DNA of 64,000 nt, from positions 805,856 to 869,855 of the forward strand of contig NW_019173933.1 in the NCBI RefSeq assembly GCF_001642475.1. Direction: 5' to 3'. The notes beneath the pieces were generated by a model that was not told the DNA's origin, searched no databases, and saw nothing but the letters and a program-made list of their open reading frames with translations. Positions 20,263 to 29,415 of this stretch are shown here, in pieces. How positions within the stretch are numbered: position 1 is the first letter of the stretch; each line of letters starts with the position of its first letter. The position numbers were made by a program, and so were the translations under genes. This stretch comes from Fonsecaea monophora (taxonomy: Eukaryota; Ascomycota; Eurotiomycetes; Chaetothyriales; Herpotrichiellaceae).

Positions 20263-21777
20263 AGCGTCCTGTAAATTCGTGGCTAGCGAAGTGGCATGCC
20301 GCACACGGGAAGCCATCCGGAGACAGTGTATCCTCTGAAGTGTCTGCAGCATGCCTCAAAAGGCGACGAATGGCGAACGCTGGATAACAGCCAGGGTCAG
20401 CTTGCCCCTTCCAATGGAGTGCTTGTGCCTGGCGCCTGGTGGTCCCATTTTCCCGATATCCATATGTGTTATCGACTTCCTTTCCACCCAAAAGGCCCAC
20501 GTACCTGGCTAGTCGTGAAAGCACTTTCGTTGTGCTTACTAGCAAAACAGTCGAAGCATACAATGCTTTGACATTAGAGCATAACAACAAGTTTGGTTGC
20601 CCTCCAACTATCATTCTGCACATGAAAGACAGTGTGGAGGATTCACACCGCACGCCCGAACTGACGCTACTGCGAAAGGCATGTCTTACTATTACTCTAG
20701 ACGACCTGCCGTACGATTCCTGCGAAGGCTGGGCTTGTGAGAACGACTATCTGGCGGAGGTATTAGTGGAAAGCATATCAGGCTGGACTGCAACTCGGAG
20801 AATGGGTCTCTACTGATGAATGGCATCTCAACCTGAGGAACAGTTGTGCTATCCAAAGTTTTGGGTCGGCAGGCGACGGAGGCCAGGATCCAGAATCAGG
20901 AGAGGTAGGTATCCTGACAGGTACGTATCTAAAGCCCCGTACTAAACGAGTACCGAGTAGAATACTCTATCCGAGACTAATACAGTATCCCTTTACGCTA
21001 ACACCACGTGATATCAAAGTGGGATGTTAATCATCAGGGGTTCGTTCCTGTAATGCCCTCTCAAGCAGCAATAGAACTTGCAAACAAGAAGAGGCGAAAG
21101 AACAGGGTCCTTTCCTTTGGCAAGCGTTGCCTAGCCCAACATCTGACCATATTCTTTTTTTAGCCTTACCCCCGGTTGGACAAGGTTGCTGCAGATTCAA
21201 CGCATTTTAGCACCGTGTAACATAGTACAGAGCCTACCCCCTCTTTGTGATCATGCAGACTTCGACCGCCGGCTAGTTACGGTTCGACAGACACTTTGGG
21301 AGGCGTTTTCCCTTTCTTTTTTAGCAACACTATATGTGAGCAGGGATTGCACTTTTGCGAGATTTTAGCCTGGGACCTGTCACCCCCCCACCCCCCCCCC
21401 GGGCGGGGTCCTCCTTGCCCTCGTGCTTCTGGCGCACGCTGACCTATCTGCTGCTCTTTATCAGGGTTCGTGGCTGTGTCAATGTTTTGTTGGCTGGTTG
21501 ATTCTCATTTGGTGTATTGAAGAAAGGAAGAAGGGGGTGGGAATTGGTTTGTCGCGGGTTTATAGCTCCAGCCCCCTTACCATACCGCTAGAATACTGCC
21601 CCTCGGGGGGGGGGCTTCTTTTGGACAAGTCTATCGATCTATATAATCGCGACGACATTATTGATAGGAAACAAGGACTAACGCCCCCTCTTCCTGGTTT
21701 TTCTATATCAGCACTCGATCTTCTCCTGACCTCCCCGCCCCGGTATTCCAATCTTGTGCTAGCAAACAGACGATACC
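20263..21777. other. Intergenic or degraded sequence
   Basis: About 1.5 kb. A 125-codon plus-strand frame at 20439-20816 (containing TFVVLTSKTVEAYNAL and CPPTIILHMKD) may be an exon or remnant of the repeat gene. Poly-C tracts at 21381-21400 and a run of ten G at 21605-21614 follow. An ATATAAT at 21640-21646 could serve the small frame at 21778. Confidence 0.4.
20439..20816 (+). pseudogene. Possible exon or gene remnant, unrecognised
   Basis: A 125-codon open frame with a plausible amino-acid composition (hydrophobic strand VVLTSKTVEAYNAL, then PPTIILHMKD). It has no family hit that I can name and no clear splice connection to the repeat gene 180 bp upstream on the same strand. It could be its last exon, a fragment, or chance. 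Confidence 0.25.
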
Positions 21778-21987
21778 ATGACCGATAGCGGTAGCTTCAT
21801 CAAAGTCCCAAATCCGGAAGAAGAAGAAAGGATGCGGAAAGCGGCCGAGGAGTCTCAAAGAAGGCGCGAAGAGGCTAGGAAGAAGCGAGAGATGGAAGAG
21901 GCCATGAGGAAGGCCGGCGAAAATTCCCAACAGCGTCGACGCGAAGGGGCGGGCGGCGCTGCTGGTGCTGCTGGTGCTGCTGGCTGA
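21778..21987 (+). CDS. Small charged-helix protein (69 aa), hypothetical
   Basis: A short frame with ATG in good context (ATACCATGACC). The protein starts with a neutral segment (TDSGSFIKVPN), followed by a continuous Glu/Arg/Lys helix with an internal near-repeat (RKAAEESQRRREEARKK, then RKAGENSQQRRRE), and ends in a Gly-Ala-Ala run. An ATATAAT lies about 130 bp upstream. I know of no family. The low-complexity composition means it could be chance, though the internal repeat of about 26 residues is more ordered than expected. Confidence 0.4.
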   Translation: MTDSGSFIKVPNPEEEERMRKAAEESQRRREEARKKREMEEAMRKAGENSQQRRREGAGGAAGAAGAAG

Positions 21988-22377
21988 ACTCTTTCCCAAC
22001 TTTCCATACGAAATGTGCAAGTTTTCTCACGCCCCCCCCCCCTTCACCAATATAGCACAAAAGAGTCTAACCAGGGACCCCAGGGCGGGTTTACGAGAGG
22101 CCAGAGAATAATGTGTGCGAGTGGTCGAGGGTGTCGCCGCGGGAGAAACAGGACGTGGGTTCTTGCAGGGGAACCAAGGTGGAAATGACAAAAATATTCT
22201 TTACTTCCAACACAACAACTTCGACTTGGCGGGTTTTTTGATGGAGGAGATATTATGTCGATTATATCAGGCAGCAAAAAAACCGTCCACGGTTCGAGAG
22301 TTGCCCAACGTATTGCTCAATTTCCATCCATCCATTCCTTCGGCAGGAATTGTTCGAATGACTCGCCGTCGAAAGCT
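21988..22377. other. Intergenic, no gene seen
   Basis: Contains a poly-C run near 22031-22043 and the 3' side of the phosphotransferase gene. Confidence 0.5.
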
Positions 22378-23841
22378 TCACCCTGAACTAAAACGCACGC
22401 GACACTCCTCGTTGTATGCTTTGAGTTGTTCCATTTTTAATTTTACAAACGGGTCCATCTCTGGACGCATTTCATTCTCTGAAGATTTGAGTTTGTTGTC
22501 GTCGTCGTCGTGCCGTCGCAAAGCTGTCCAGTAGACGACGTCCAAGTCGAAACTCCTTCTTATGGCATAGTCGAACCAGAAACGGCCCGTGTCCCAGGAT
22601 TCACGCATTCGCGTGGCAAGACTGGGCCGCGCTGGCTGTGCTGCTCCGAACTCTTCTCGTTCAACTTGGTCCAGGGCTTGCAGAAACTGCCTCATTCGGG
22701 GCTCGTACAGAGCGAGAAATTCTTTCACAGAGCAGCGATCAAACCACATCTCGGGCCCGGACAGTAGCAGCCACCAGGGCGGATCGTATGTAAACTGCGC
22801 GGGCATCGCGTTTGTAAACTCGAAATCGATGATGGCAGTGATTCGACATGTCTCCGGGTCGACCAGCATGTTGGACGGTCGCATGTCGTCGCAGAAGGGG
22901 ATGAACGGGCCTGCGTCGTCGACACAATATTTGGGAATGAGGTGGAGCAGTCGACGACGGGCTGTGTATCGTCCTCGAGCGATTTCCGGGTTGTCGGCGA
23001 TGTTACGCTGGATCCACAGATGTGTCATATGCTCTTTGGCAACGGACGTCAGGTAGTCGCTTGTGCGGTCGAATGGCTCAGTGGGAAACTGGTCGCCAGG
23101 GTAGCCTGCTACCGTGGCCAGTTCGTTCGTGTTGTATGTAAGCGGTCTCGCGACCACACGCCAGGTATTGGAGGTGTGGTCTTCCTTCGAGATGGCACCG
23201 ATCTTGGAGAATCTCAGCTCCGAAAGCTGGAGGAGGAACCCGGCAATCTGGCGATAGACCTTGTCCAACAGGGCGTTGTCGACATTGGGGTCGAGAACCA
23301 AATCTGGGGCATCAGGCTGCTTCAGCATGGTCGATAAAAGTGTTCCATCTACAAAATCCATGATGATAAACGGCCCGAGTTGTCGCGGGCTCTCCTTGGT
23401 CAGTCCCCAGCGGTGTACACGGGGGACAGGAATGGTAGTGTTCTGCCGCAGGTATTCCATGACGCGAACCTCGTTGGTTACTTTCTCCTCTCGAAAGGCC
23501 GTGTGGCCGGGTTTGGGGAACCGAATGATCACGTCTTGGCCGTCGCGGAAGCTGACTCGGAAGCTGAAGTTGAAGGAACCTTTGAGGAACCCGACGTAGG
23601 CGCCATTGCCTCCTCGTTTCAGGCAACACCCGACAAAGTCGACCAAGTCCTGTTTGGAGTCCAGAATCCTTCTCAACCATGCCCGACACTCGTCGTCGCC
23701 ATCGGTCTCTGCTATCTCGTCGAAGTAAGTTTTGAAGGGGGATATCTTCGTTTCAATCATACTAGTGGAGAGAGTATAGTTGTGGATACACTTGGGTGTA
23801 GATGGACTGTAGGTGGTCAAATACAAAAACAGCGAAGACAT
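22378..23841 (-). CDS. Aminoglycoside-phosphotransferase (APH) family protein
   Basis: A protein of the APH/choline-kinase-like fold, a family greatly expanded in moulds, mostly of unknown substrate. Visible elements: a nucleotide-binding N-lobe (GGNGAYVGFLKGSFNFSFRV, then VIIRFPKPG), the hinge FIIMDFVDG, a catalytic loop CDDMRPSNMLVD in which Asp and Asn take the places of the family HxDxxxxN, and the metal-binding IIDFEF. The C-terminal helical part has PPWWLLLSGPE, typical of the fungal group. The gene is intronless. With ATG at 23841 it has 487 residues; a second ATG at 23760 (MIETKISPF) would remove 27 residues that look unlike the conserved part and may be the true start. The usual catalytic-loop His is Phe-Cys here. 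Confidence 0.85.
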   Translation of the reverse strand: MSSLFLYLTTYSPSTPKCIHNYTLSTSMIETKISPFKTYFDEIAETDGDDECRAWLRRILDSKQDLVDFVGCCLKRGGNGAYVGFLKGSFNFSFRVSFRDGQDVIIRFPKPGHTAFREEKVTNEVRVMEYLRQNTTIPVPRVHRWGLTKESPRQLGPFIIMDFVDGTLLSTMLKQPDAPDLVLDPNVDNALLDKVYRQIAGFLLQLSELRFSKIGAISKEDHTSNTWRVVARPLTYNTNELATVAGYPGDQFPTEPFDRTSDYLTSVAKEHMTHLWIQRNIADNPEIARGRYTARRRLLHLIPKYCVDDAGPFIPFCDDMRPSNMLVDPETCRITAIIDFEFTNAMPAQFTYDPPWWLLLSGPEMWFDRCSVKEFLALYEPRMRQFLQALDQVEREEFGAAQPARPSLATRMRESWDTGRFWFDYAIRRSFDLDVVYWTALRRHDDDDNKLKSSENEMRPEMDPFVKLKMEQLKAYNEECRVRFSSG

Positions 23842-24777
23842 AATGTTAGGAGGCAAGGGGAGAAAAGGGGGTTCACGTGATCGAAAGGTCGGTGAGATCG
23901 GGACCGACGGGCATGGCGCTTCGTACTCTTTGTCCTCAGCTACACCAAGTATAAATTACTCTTTATTCTCCTTGCTGCAGCACGTCATGACTTGTACCCT
24001 AGAAACCAAAATGTTCAAAGGAACTCCATGTCCCCGAATGATAGCGAGCTAATCGTAAAGTCTTACACTATTCGGATATCCATCTCTGTATGGTGTGCGT
24101 GCTTCGCGACCAATCCCGTCTTTTCTCTCCACCCGTCATTAGATGTGAGGAGATTACTTCGACTTGCCTCTTCTAACCTCGTCAGATTCCAAGCACATAG
24201 GTCTGAAGTGATTGGGTGGACACATCGAATTTCAAGTCCTTGTTCACTATGCCCCAACCGCACCTAGTGCACCCACTGTCCAACCCATTCTGGACTACTG
24301 CCGACAGGGTCGCCATCGGACGTATTATGCAATAGCCCTCTCCTCGTCGGAAGTGGGGACATGGAGGATGAAGGACGCGAAGGTGGAAACTGAGTTTGTG
24401 GGGGAATTCGCGGGGCACGGAGTCCTGGCGAAGCCCAGGCTGTGGTTCGGCCTCGTTGTATAGCCGGTTGCCGATTCTTGCTCGGCTCGCAGAAGAGAAG
24501 AGAGACCGGGGTTTAGTATCATGAGAAGGACGATTCATTGTGATTTGTGGTCAATTTCCACCTACACCAGCTAGTCCAGATGGTCAGACCAATCATGGGG
24601 TAGGTGTATAGCCAGTATTGCCTTGGCTGTCGCCGATGTAATCGTTCATTTACATGGCCTTCCCGGGTGTTATAATGCAAGGATGTCGTCGCGACTTTTG
24701 GACTCAAGAGTGTTCGAGAGAACAGACGGCAAGTTGTCAATCCAAAGACCCTTACGTCGAGGGTCTAATCCTCAAAT
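23842..24777. other. Intergenic, no gene seen
   Basis: Divergent upstream region between the phosphotransferase and the tannase. A TATAAA-like element near 23950 could serve the phosphotransferase. The short frames have no recognisable content. Confidence 0.5.
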
Positions 24778-26325
24778 ATGAAGTTCACAGCCACCAACCT
24801 CAGTCATGCTGCTTGCGTATCCCAATCCTTTCGTCACCCTGACCTGTTTGGTGCTAAGACGCTCTCGTTGACTGCTCAACCCGTCACCAACTTTTCCATC
24901 GAGATCGCGCAGGGCGGATACCCAAGCCACGACGCGCGAAACGTGACGAATCTTGGCTTTTGCAATGTCAGCCTCATCTATACGCACCCCGGACAGCGTG
25001 ACAGCATCAACGTCCAGGTCTGGCTGCCTTTGGAAGGCTGGAACCAGCGGCTTCAGGGAGCAGCGGGCGGAGGATTCCTCGCAGGGCTCAACGTCCCTTC
25101 CATGGCAGGGGCATTGAGTGATGGATTCGCGGTCGTTTCCACTGATGCAGGCCACAAAGTCGAAGATGCGAGTACATGGGCTCTCTTGAGTCCTGGAAAC
25201 GTCGACCTCTACGCGTTGCAGAACTGGGCCTCGGTGTCCTTGAACGATGCCGCTGTTATCGGGAAGTCCATCACCAAGGATTTCTATGGCCAGAAACCAA
25301 TTCGATCCTACTGGAATGGTTGCTCCGGTGGTGGCAGACAGGGATTGGTCCTTGCCCAGCGCTATCCCGACGCATTCGACGGCATCTTGGCTGCAGCGCC
25401 GGGGATCAACTGGAACACCGCTTTGATAGGAGGGCTATACTTTCCGTTGGTGATTCAGCTAAGTGGCCAAGGCCACATACCGAATCCGTGTGAAATATAT
25501 GCCTTGTCATTAGCAGCGGTTGCAGCCTGTGATGCGGACGACGGCGTCATTGACAACATCATCTCAGACCCGGCACAGTGCAAGTTTGACCCGTTCACGT
25601 TGGTTGGCCAAAACGTCACCTGTCCCGGCATCAACGCCACGATCTCCCAGGCAGCCGCACTAGGTACAGCAAAGACTTGGGACGCCGTGCGGACAGCAAA
25701 TGGGTCGTTTCTTATGCCGGGATTGAACCCTGGTGCGCTGTTGAACGTCGCGTTGAACAGTACATGCGATGCTCGGACGGGAAAGTGCCAGATGGTTCCT
25801 TTCTCGTACTCGGAGGAGTTTGTCAGGTATTGGTTGATCAAACGGCCCGAGTTTGACTGGACCACCTTGACTTGGGATGATTTTTATCGCCTTTGGGATT
25901 ATTCTGTCGACACATATACCGACATGACAGCGAGCAATGACCCTGATCTCAGCGACTTTCGGGCATCTGGTGGGAAGCTGATAACGTGGCATGGGCTCGC
26001 CGACCCTGCAGTGCCGACAAACACTTCAAGGATCTATTATAGCAAAGTAGGTCAGCTCGATCCGAGCGTCAGCCAGTACTATCGATACTTTGAGGCTCCG
26101 GGGGTTTCGCATTGTGGAGGTGGCAATGGACCATACCCAGGTCATGTCTTTGAAAGTCTCATTGCTTGGGTAGAGGAAGGAAAGGCTCCAGATGTGCTCC
26201 AGGGGATCAGTCTGCCAACCGCAAACGGGACTGTCTATCACAGGCCGATCTGTGCATATCCCCAAAAGGCGACGTACAAGGGCAGCGGGGATGTTGCATT
26301 GGCTGCCAACTGGAAATGTGTGTGA
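24778..26325 (+). CDS. Tannase / feruloyl esterase family hydrolase
   Basis: An alpha/beta hydrolase of the tannase family (tannases, feruloyl esterase B, bacterial MHETase), which cleaves phenolic esters. The single exon encodes 515 residues. The catalytic set is complete: nucleophile Ser183 in GCSGGG, Asp409 in GLADPAVP, His445 in GVSHCGGG. Cys182 and Cys446 flank the Ser and His as the family's CS-D-HC disulfide. A calcium-loop-like CDADDGVIDNIISDP is present near residue 258. Many Asn-x-Ser/Thr sites suggest secretion, yet the N-terminus (MKFTATNLSHAACVSQSF) has no hydrophobic signal peptide. Either an upstream exon with the leader was missed or the protein is intracellular. I could not find a convincing leader exon in the 180 bp upstream. 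Confidence 0.92.
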   Translation: MKFTATNLSHAACVSQSFRHPDLFGAKTLSLTAQPVTNFSIEIAQGGYPSHDARNVTNLGFCNVSLIYTHPGQRDSINVQVWLPLEGWNQRLQGAAGGGFLAGLNVPSMAGALSDGFAVVSTDAGHKVEDASTWALLSPGNVDLYALQNWASVSLNDAAVIGKSITKDFYGQKPIRSYWNGCSGGGRQGLVLAQRYPDAFDGILAAAPGINWNTALIGGLYFPLVIQLSGQGHIPNPCEIYALSLAAVAACDADDGVIDNIISDPAQCKFDPFTLVGQNVTCPGINATISQAAALGTAKTWDAVRTANGSFLMPGLNPGALLNVALNSTCDARTGKCQMVPFSYSEEFVRYWLIKRPEFDWTTLTWDDFYRLWDYSVDTYTDMTASNDPDLSDFRASGGKLITWHGLADPAVPTNTSRIYYSKVGQLDPSVSQYYRYFEAPGVSHCGGGNGPYPGHVFESLIAWVEEGKAPDVLQGISLPTANGTVYHRPICAYPQKATYKGSGDVALAANWKCV

Positions 26326-27029
26326 TGTCTGTCACCATTGGTATGAAATTACATAGTTAGTCCCGAAGTAATACTTGTGTAACACTAATCTTTGGAGGTC
26401 ACTGTCTCTCTCTATCTTGTCGTCAAAGCTCCCTGCTTCGAATTTTGGAATGAAAATAGACATGTCGGGATAATGTTTCTCCATCGCCGAGTGACCGTGC
26501 AGAGTCACGTGACTAACTTCGAGGCTGAGCATTTCAGCAAAATTGGAAGCGCGTGCTGAGATGTTCGGCCATCAGACTGACAAGTTTCAGGGACATGCAG
26601 CCTCGTCGAAACTATCCAAACTACCCCCTTGACACAATCCTCCGTCATAAATGGCACGACCAGACGTGGTTGAAGCAACAAATATAATGTTATTAAGCTC
26701 TTGAAGTTGTTACCTCGTGAAACTATGCGTATTCTTTCGGTCGAAGTTCGTCCGTTGCATGTTGCAGCCTAGAAGCTCAGAGAAAAGCCCCTCTCTCTCC
26801 CCAGCTCTGGTGCGGTGTACAAATACCCGGCTATCCCACATCTCCCCTCTCTTTTTTCTTTTCTCCTCTTCTTCTCTTCTTCCTCTCTGACACCGTCTGA
26901 GCTATATCAGGTGGTGGAGTAATCTTCTCTCTATCCAATTGGTCGTTCATCCATTCCACACGGTGCCTCAAGAGTCAACCTTGTCCTCGCACTTGTCCTT
27001 ATTCTCCCACACACCATCTTACAAAGACA
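26326..27029. other. Intergenic, promoter region of the GST gene
   Basis: No gene visible. A pyrimidine-rich tract (26851-26890) lies about 150 bp before the GST start, as is common just upstream of fungal transcription starts. Confidence 0.5.
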
Positions 27030-28246
27030 ATGGCTGCAGCATCCAGCACACCCGTCGACGTTGACGTCGGCGCCAATCAACAACCCAGGATCAAGTTCTT
27101 CACGAACCATGGGTGCGGTTGGTCCCAACGCGTCCATATCGTCCTGAAGGAGCTCGGACTGGAGTACGAGGAAGTAATCATCAACATGGATGAACCGAGG
27201 CCAGAATGGTTCTTGGAGTTGAACCCGGTGAGCATTTCTTCATCTGTCTTGGAGTCAATGGACCGAGCTTGCTATCGGGGTGAAGAGTAATCCCTGGAAT
27301 CTACAAATGGTCTTCTGTTTCTCTGCCGTGATTTTGTTGACCTCGACTTGATTGCTGCTCACAAAGTCTTTTTTATTGCTTAACCAGAGTTCATCTTATT
27401 GCTGAAGTTTTTCTATGTGTTTCATTCATACGTTATCTGTTATACGTTGTAATGAATATATTCATTTTCTCCATGTTTTCCTACTAGAAGGGAGCTAACT
27501 GACAGTGCCTCCAGCGTGGTCTCGTTCCTGTTCTCCAGTATACACCTCACCCCTCATCGGCCGACTCCTCGACTGATATAATCACACTCACCGAGTCGGC
27601 CCAAATCGTCTCCTTCTTTACGGACCTCTATCCATCCCATCTTCTGCCCACGGTTCCCGCCCTGCTCTCGCGTTCTTCTACCCAATCTGCCCTCGCGGAG
27701 AGAGTGAAGGCAGCACACCTCCGCTACAAAATGTCCTTTTTTGTCGACACCTATTTCACTAAAATTAACCCTCTGATGTTCAAAATGGTGGGTGCGGATG
27801 CTGGGGAGCCACAAGAACGGATCGTGGACGATATCAAGGCACTTTTGGAAAAAGAGATCGAGCCATTGTTTGCCGCTGGAGCCCAGAACGGGAGTGGCCC
27901 ATATTTTGGAGGAAGTGAGAGGTTGACTGTCGTCGAGGTGCGTGCCCTGCTCGATCCATCAATACCAATATTGTTCTAACGTGAACCTCCTCATCAGGCC
28001 ATGACGATCCCCTTCGTCCTCCGCCTGATTGACTTTTCCAACGATATTATATTTCCCTCTCGTCTCGCGAGGGAAATCTTGGACACCGACTCCGCGACGA
28101 GCAAGCTGCCGCGGTTCGCTAAGTGGGCAAACCTGGGCATGCAGCATCCAAGTGTCACGTATACATGGGACAAAGAGTACATGGTCCCGAGGATTGTGGA
28201 GCGACTGCCTATGGCGAAGAGAAAGTATGCGCCAGCAAGGGACTAG
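27030..28246 (+). CDS. Glutathione S-transferase, omega-like
   Basis: A cytosolic GST acting as a thiol transferase or detoxifying enzyme. Three exons: 27030-27227, 27515-27937 and 27998-28246, with introns of 287 and 60 nt. The sum is 870 nt, 289 residues, all in phase 0. The thioredoxin-like N-terminal domain has NHGCGWSQRV, a variant of the CPWxxR motif of omega-type GSTs, with Cys29 as the likely catalytic residue. Splicing gives NPRGLVPVLQ with the conserved cis-Pro, then LTESAQIVSFF for glutathione binding. The C-terminal helical domain contains the N-capping region LTVVEAMTIPFVLRL. The first intron is unusually long for this window. Confidence 0.92.
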
Positions 28247-28819
28247 AATGAAGAGGAGGGCGAAGAGCAAAAGACGAGGTGAATGAAGTATGTACTGGAG
28301 TGGTCAAGAGACATATCATCGGAATGAGAATGAGGCACCATCAAGCGAACGCGATGAACCTGTGGGGTGGAGATGGACTTTGTGGATAGATTGGATTATC
28401 GCCCTTGACCACCCAAGGGTGCTTGATTTCTGACTTGATCCCCATCATTGATCAGTGTGTGATGCATCAATCGCGTATTCTGGATTCTGGGCATCTTATC
28501 TTCGCAATGTCCTTGGGGCATCTCGTGTCGATACTGAGCAAATGGCAAGGAGGACTTTAGCCAGTGTCAGCTCAGCGCCCACAACGCCCAGCCAATTCGG
28601 AGGCTCGGTCTGTGGGAAACAAATGCAGATCCTCACACGTAAGGAGCTTGGGAGCTACTAATGGAGTTCTTGGTAAGTGGTTTGGTGTTTTTCTCTCGAG
28701 CCAATTGCGACGGCGTCTTCTTCCGACACCGATAACGGGTTGCGATAATGAGAGGAAAGAAGATCCACCTGCCCCTCGCCTTGCCCCTCCTTTTCTTGGT
28801 TTCTGCTTCCGGATTTTCC
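28247..28819. other. Intergenic, no gene seen
   Basis: Frames here are short and unsupported. It contains the GST 3' end. Confidence 0.5.
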
Positions 28820-28828
28820 TATATAAAT
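28820..28828 (+). promoter_or_regulatory. TATA box of THI4
   Basis: TATATAAAT, about 600 bp before the THI4 start codon. Its position implies a long leader that includes the riboswitch. Confidence 0.6.
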
Positions 28829-29088
28829 CCCGGATCAATGAGGTGATTGCTATTCTTCCCCCAACAACTTTTTCAATCATTATCTCCCTCTCACGGCTTT
28901 CTGTGTCATATTGCAATCCTGCAAGTTCTATCCAAAGTCTCCTAGCTGGACACCAGATCTGTCACACTTTTGAAGTATTCCGCTCCCCTCCGATTCTTCC
29001 CTTTACTACTACTTGAACTCCGTGCTGACACCTCCAGGTCGACTCTTGCAGTCCATCACTCTTCCAAGTAAATCTCACTTGAGAAAAG

Positions 29089-29163
29089 ATGGAGATTGGC
29101 ATGCTTTCGTCTCGCTCGGTCAAGAGCCATCATGGTCAAGGTACAACTTATTCACAGACATGA
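29089..29163 (+). promoter_or_regulatory. Upstream ORF 1 in the THI4 leader
   Basis: A 24-codon uORF starting MEIGMLSSRS and ending in a TGA that overlaps the ATG of the next uORF (ATGA). It would impede THI4 translation when the leader is read. Part of it precedes the candidate 5' splice site at 29141. Confidence 0.5.
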
Positions 29164-29381
29164 GGATGTCTGCGCATGAACCGGTGTTCGCGACTTTTCT
29201 GTCCCTCCCAGCAAGATCTTTCTGCCATCCAACCAGGTCCTTCCCCTGTGGATCTGGAGATAGCAGTTCACTTGCTGGGTCCAGAAAGTCGCGTTCTGAG
29301 ATCATACGGTTTAACTTGATCTGGATAATACCAGCGAAAGGATTATGCGATCTCTCCCTCTTTTCCCCCAGACGCCGCTGA
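29160..29381 (+). promoter_or_regulatory. Upstream ORF 2, spanning the whole TPP aptamer
   Basis: A 73-codon frame whose ATG overlaps the stop of uORF 1. It runs through the entire aptamer and ends 34 nt before the THI4 ATG, in a different frame. It is present only in unspliced transcripts if the intron 29141-29405 is used. Confidence 0.5.
29173..29349 (+). promoter_or_regulatory. TPP riboswitch (THI element), eukaryotic long-P3 form
   Basis: The aptamer senses thiamine pyrophosphate and in fungi controls splicing of thiamine genes. All helices can be drawn: P1 CGCAT (29173-29177) with ATGCG (29345-29349); P2 AACCG (29179-29183) with CGGTT (29307-29311); P3 CGCGACTT (29189-29196) with AAGTCGCG (29286-29293), a perfect 8-bp stem holding an 89-nt insert, as in other fungal examples. 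The conserved CTGAGA (29296-29301) and TTGATCTGGATAATACCAGC (29316-29335) are present, the latter forming P5 CTGG/CCAG. It sits immediately upstream of THI4, the thiazole synthase gene that it is known to control in moulds. Confidence 0.97.
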
Positions 29382-29415
29382 GAGCTCCCGCCTAACACGA
29401 TGCAGGACTTATAAA

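Larger units (their letters stand above)
29141..29405 (+). other. Candidate 5'-UTR intron of THI4
   Basis: Donor GTACAA at 29141, branch-like CTAAC at 29392-29396, acceptor GCAG ending at 29405, only 10 nt before the start codon. An alternative acceptor CAG ends at 29371. The intron would contain the whole riboswitch. This follows the arrangement known from fungal thiamine genes; the donor choice is my inference. Confidence 0.5.
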
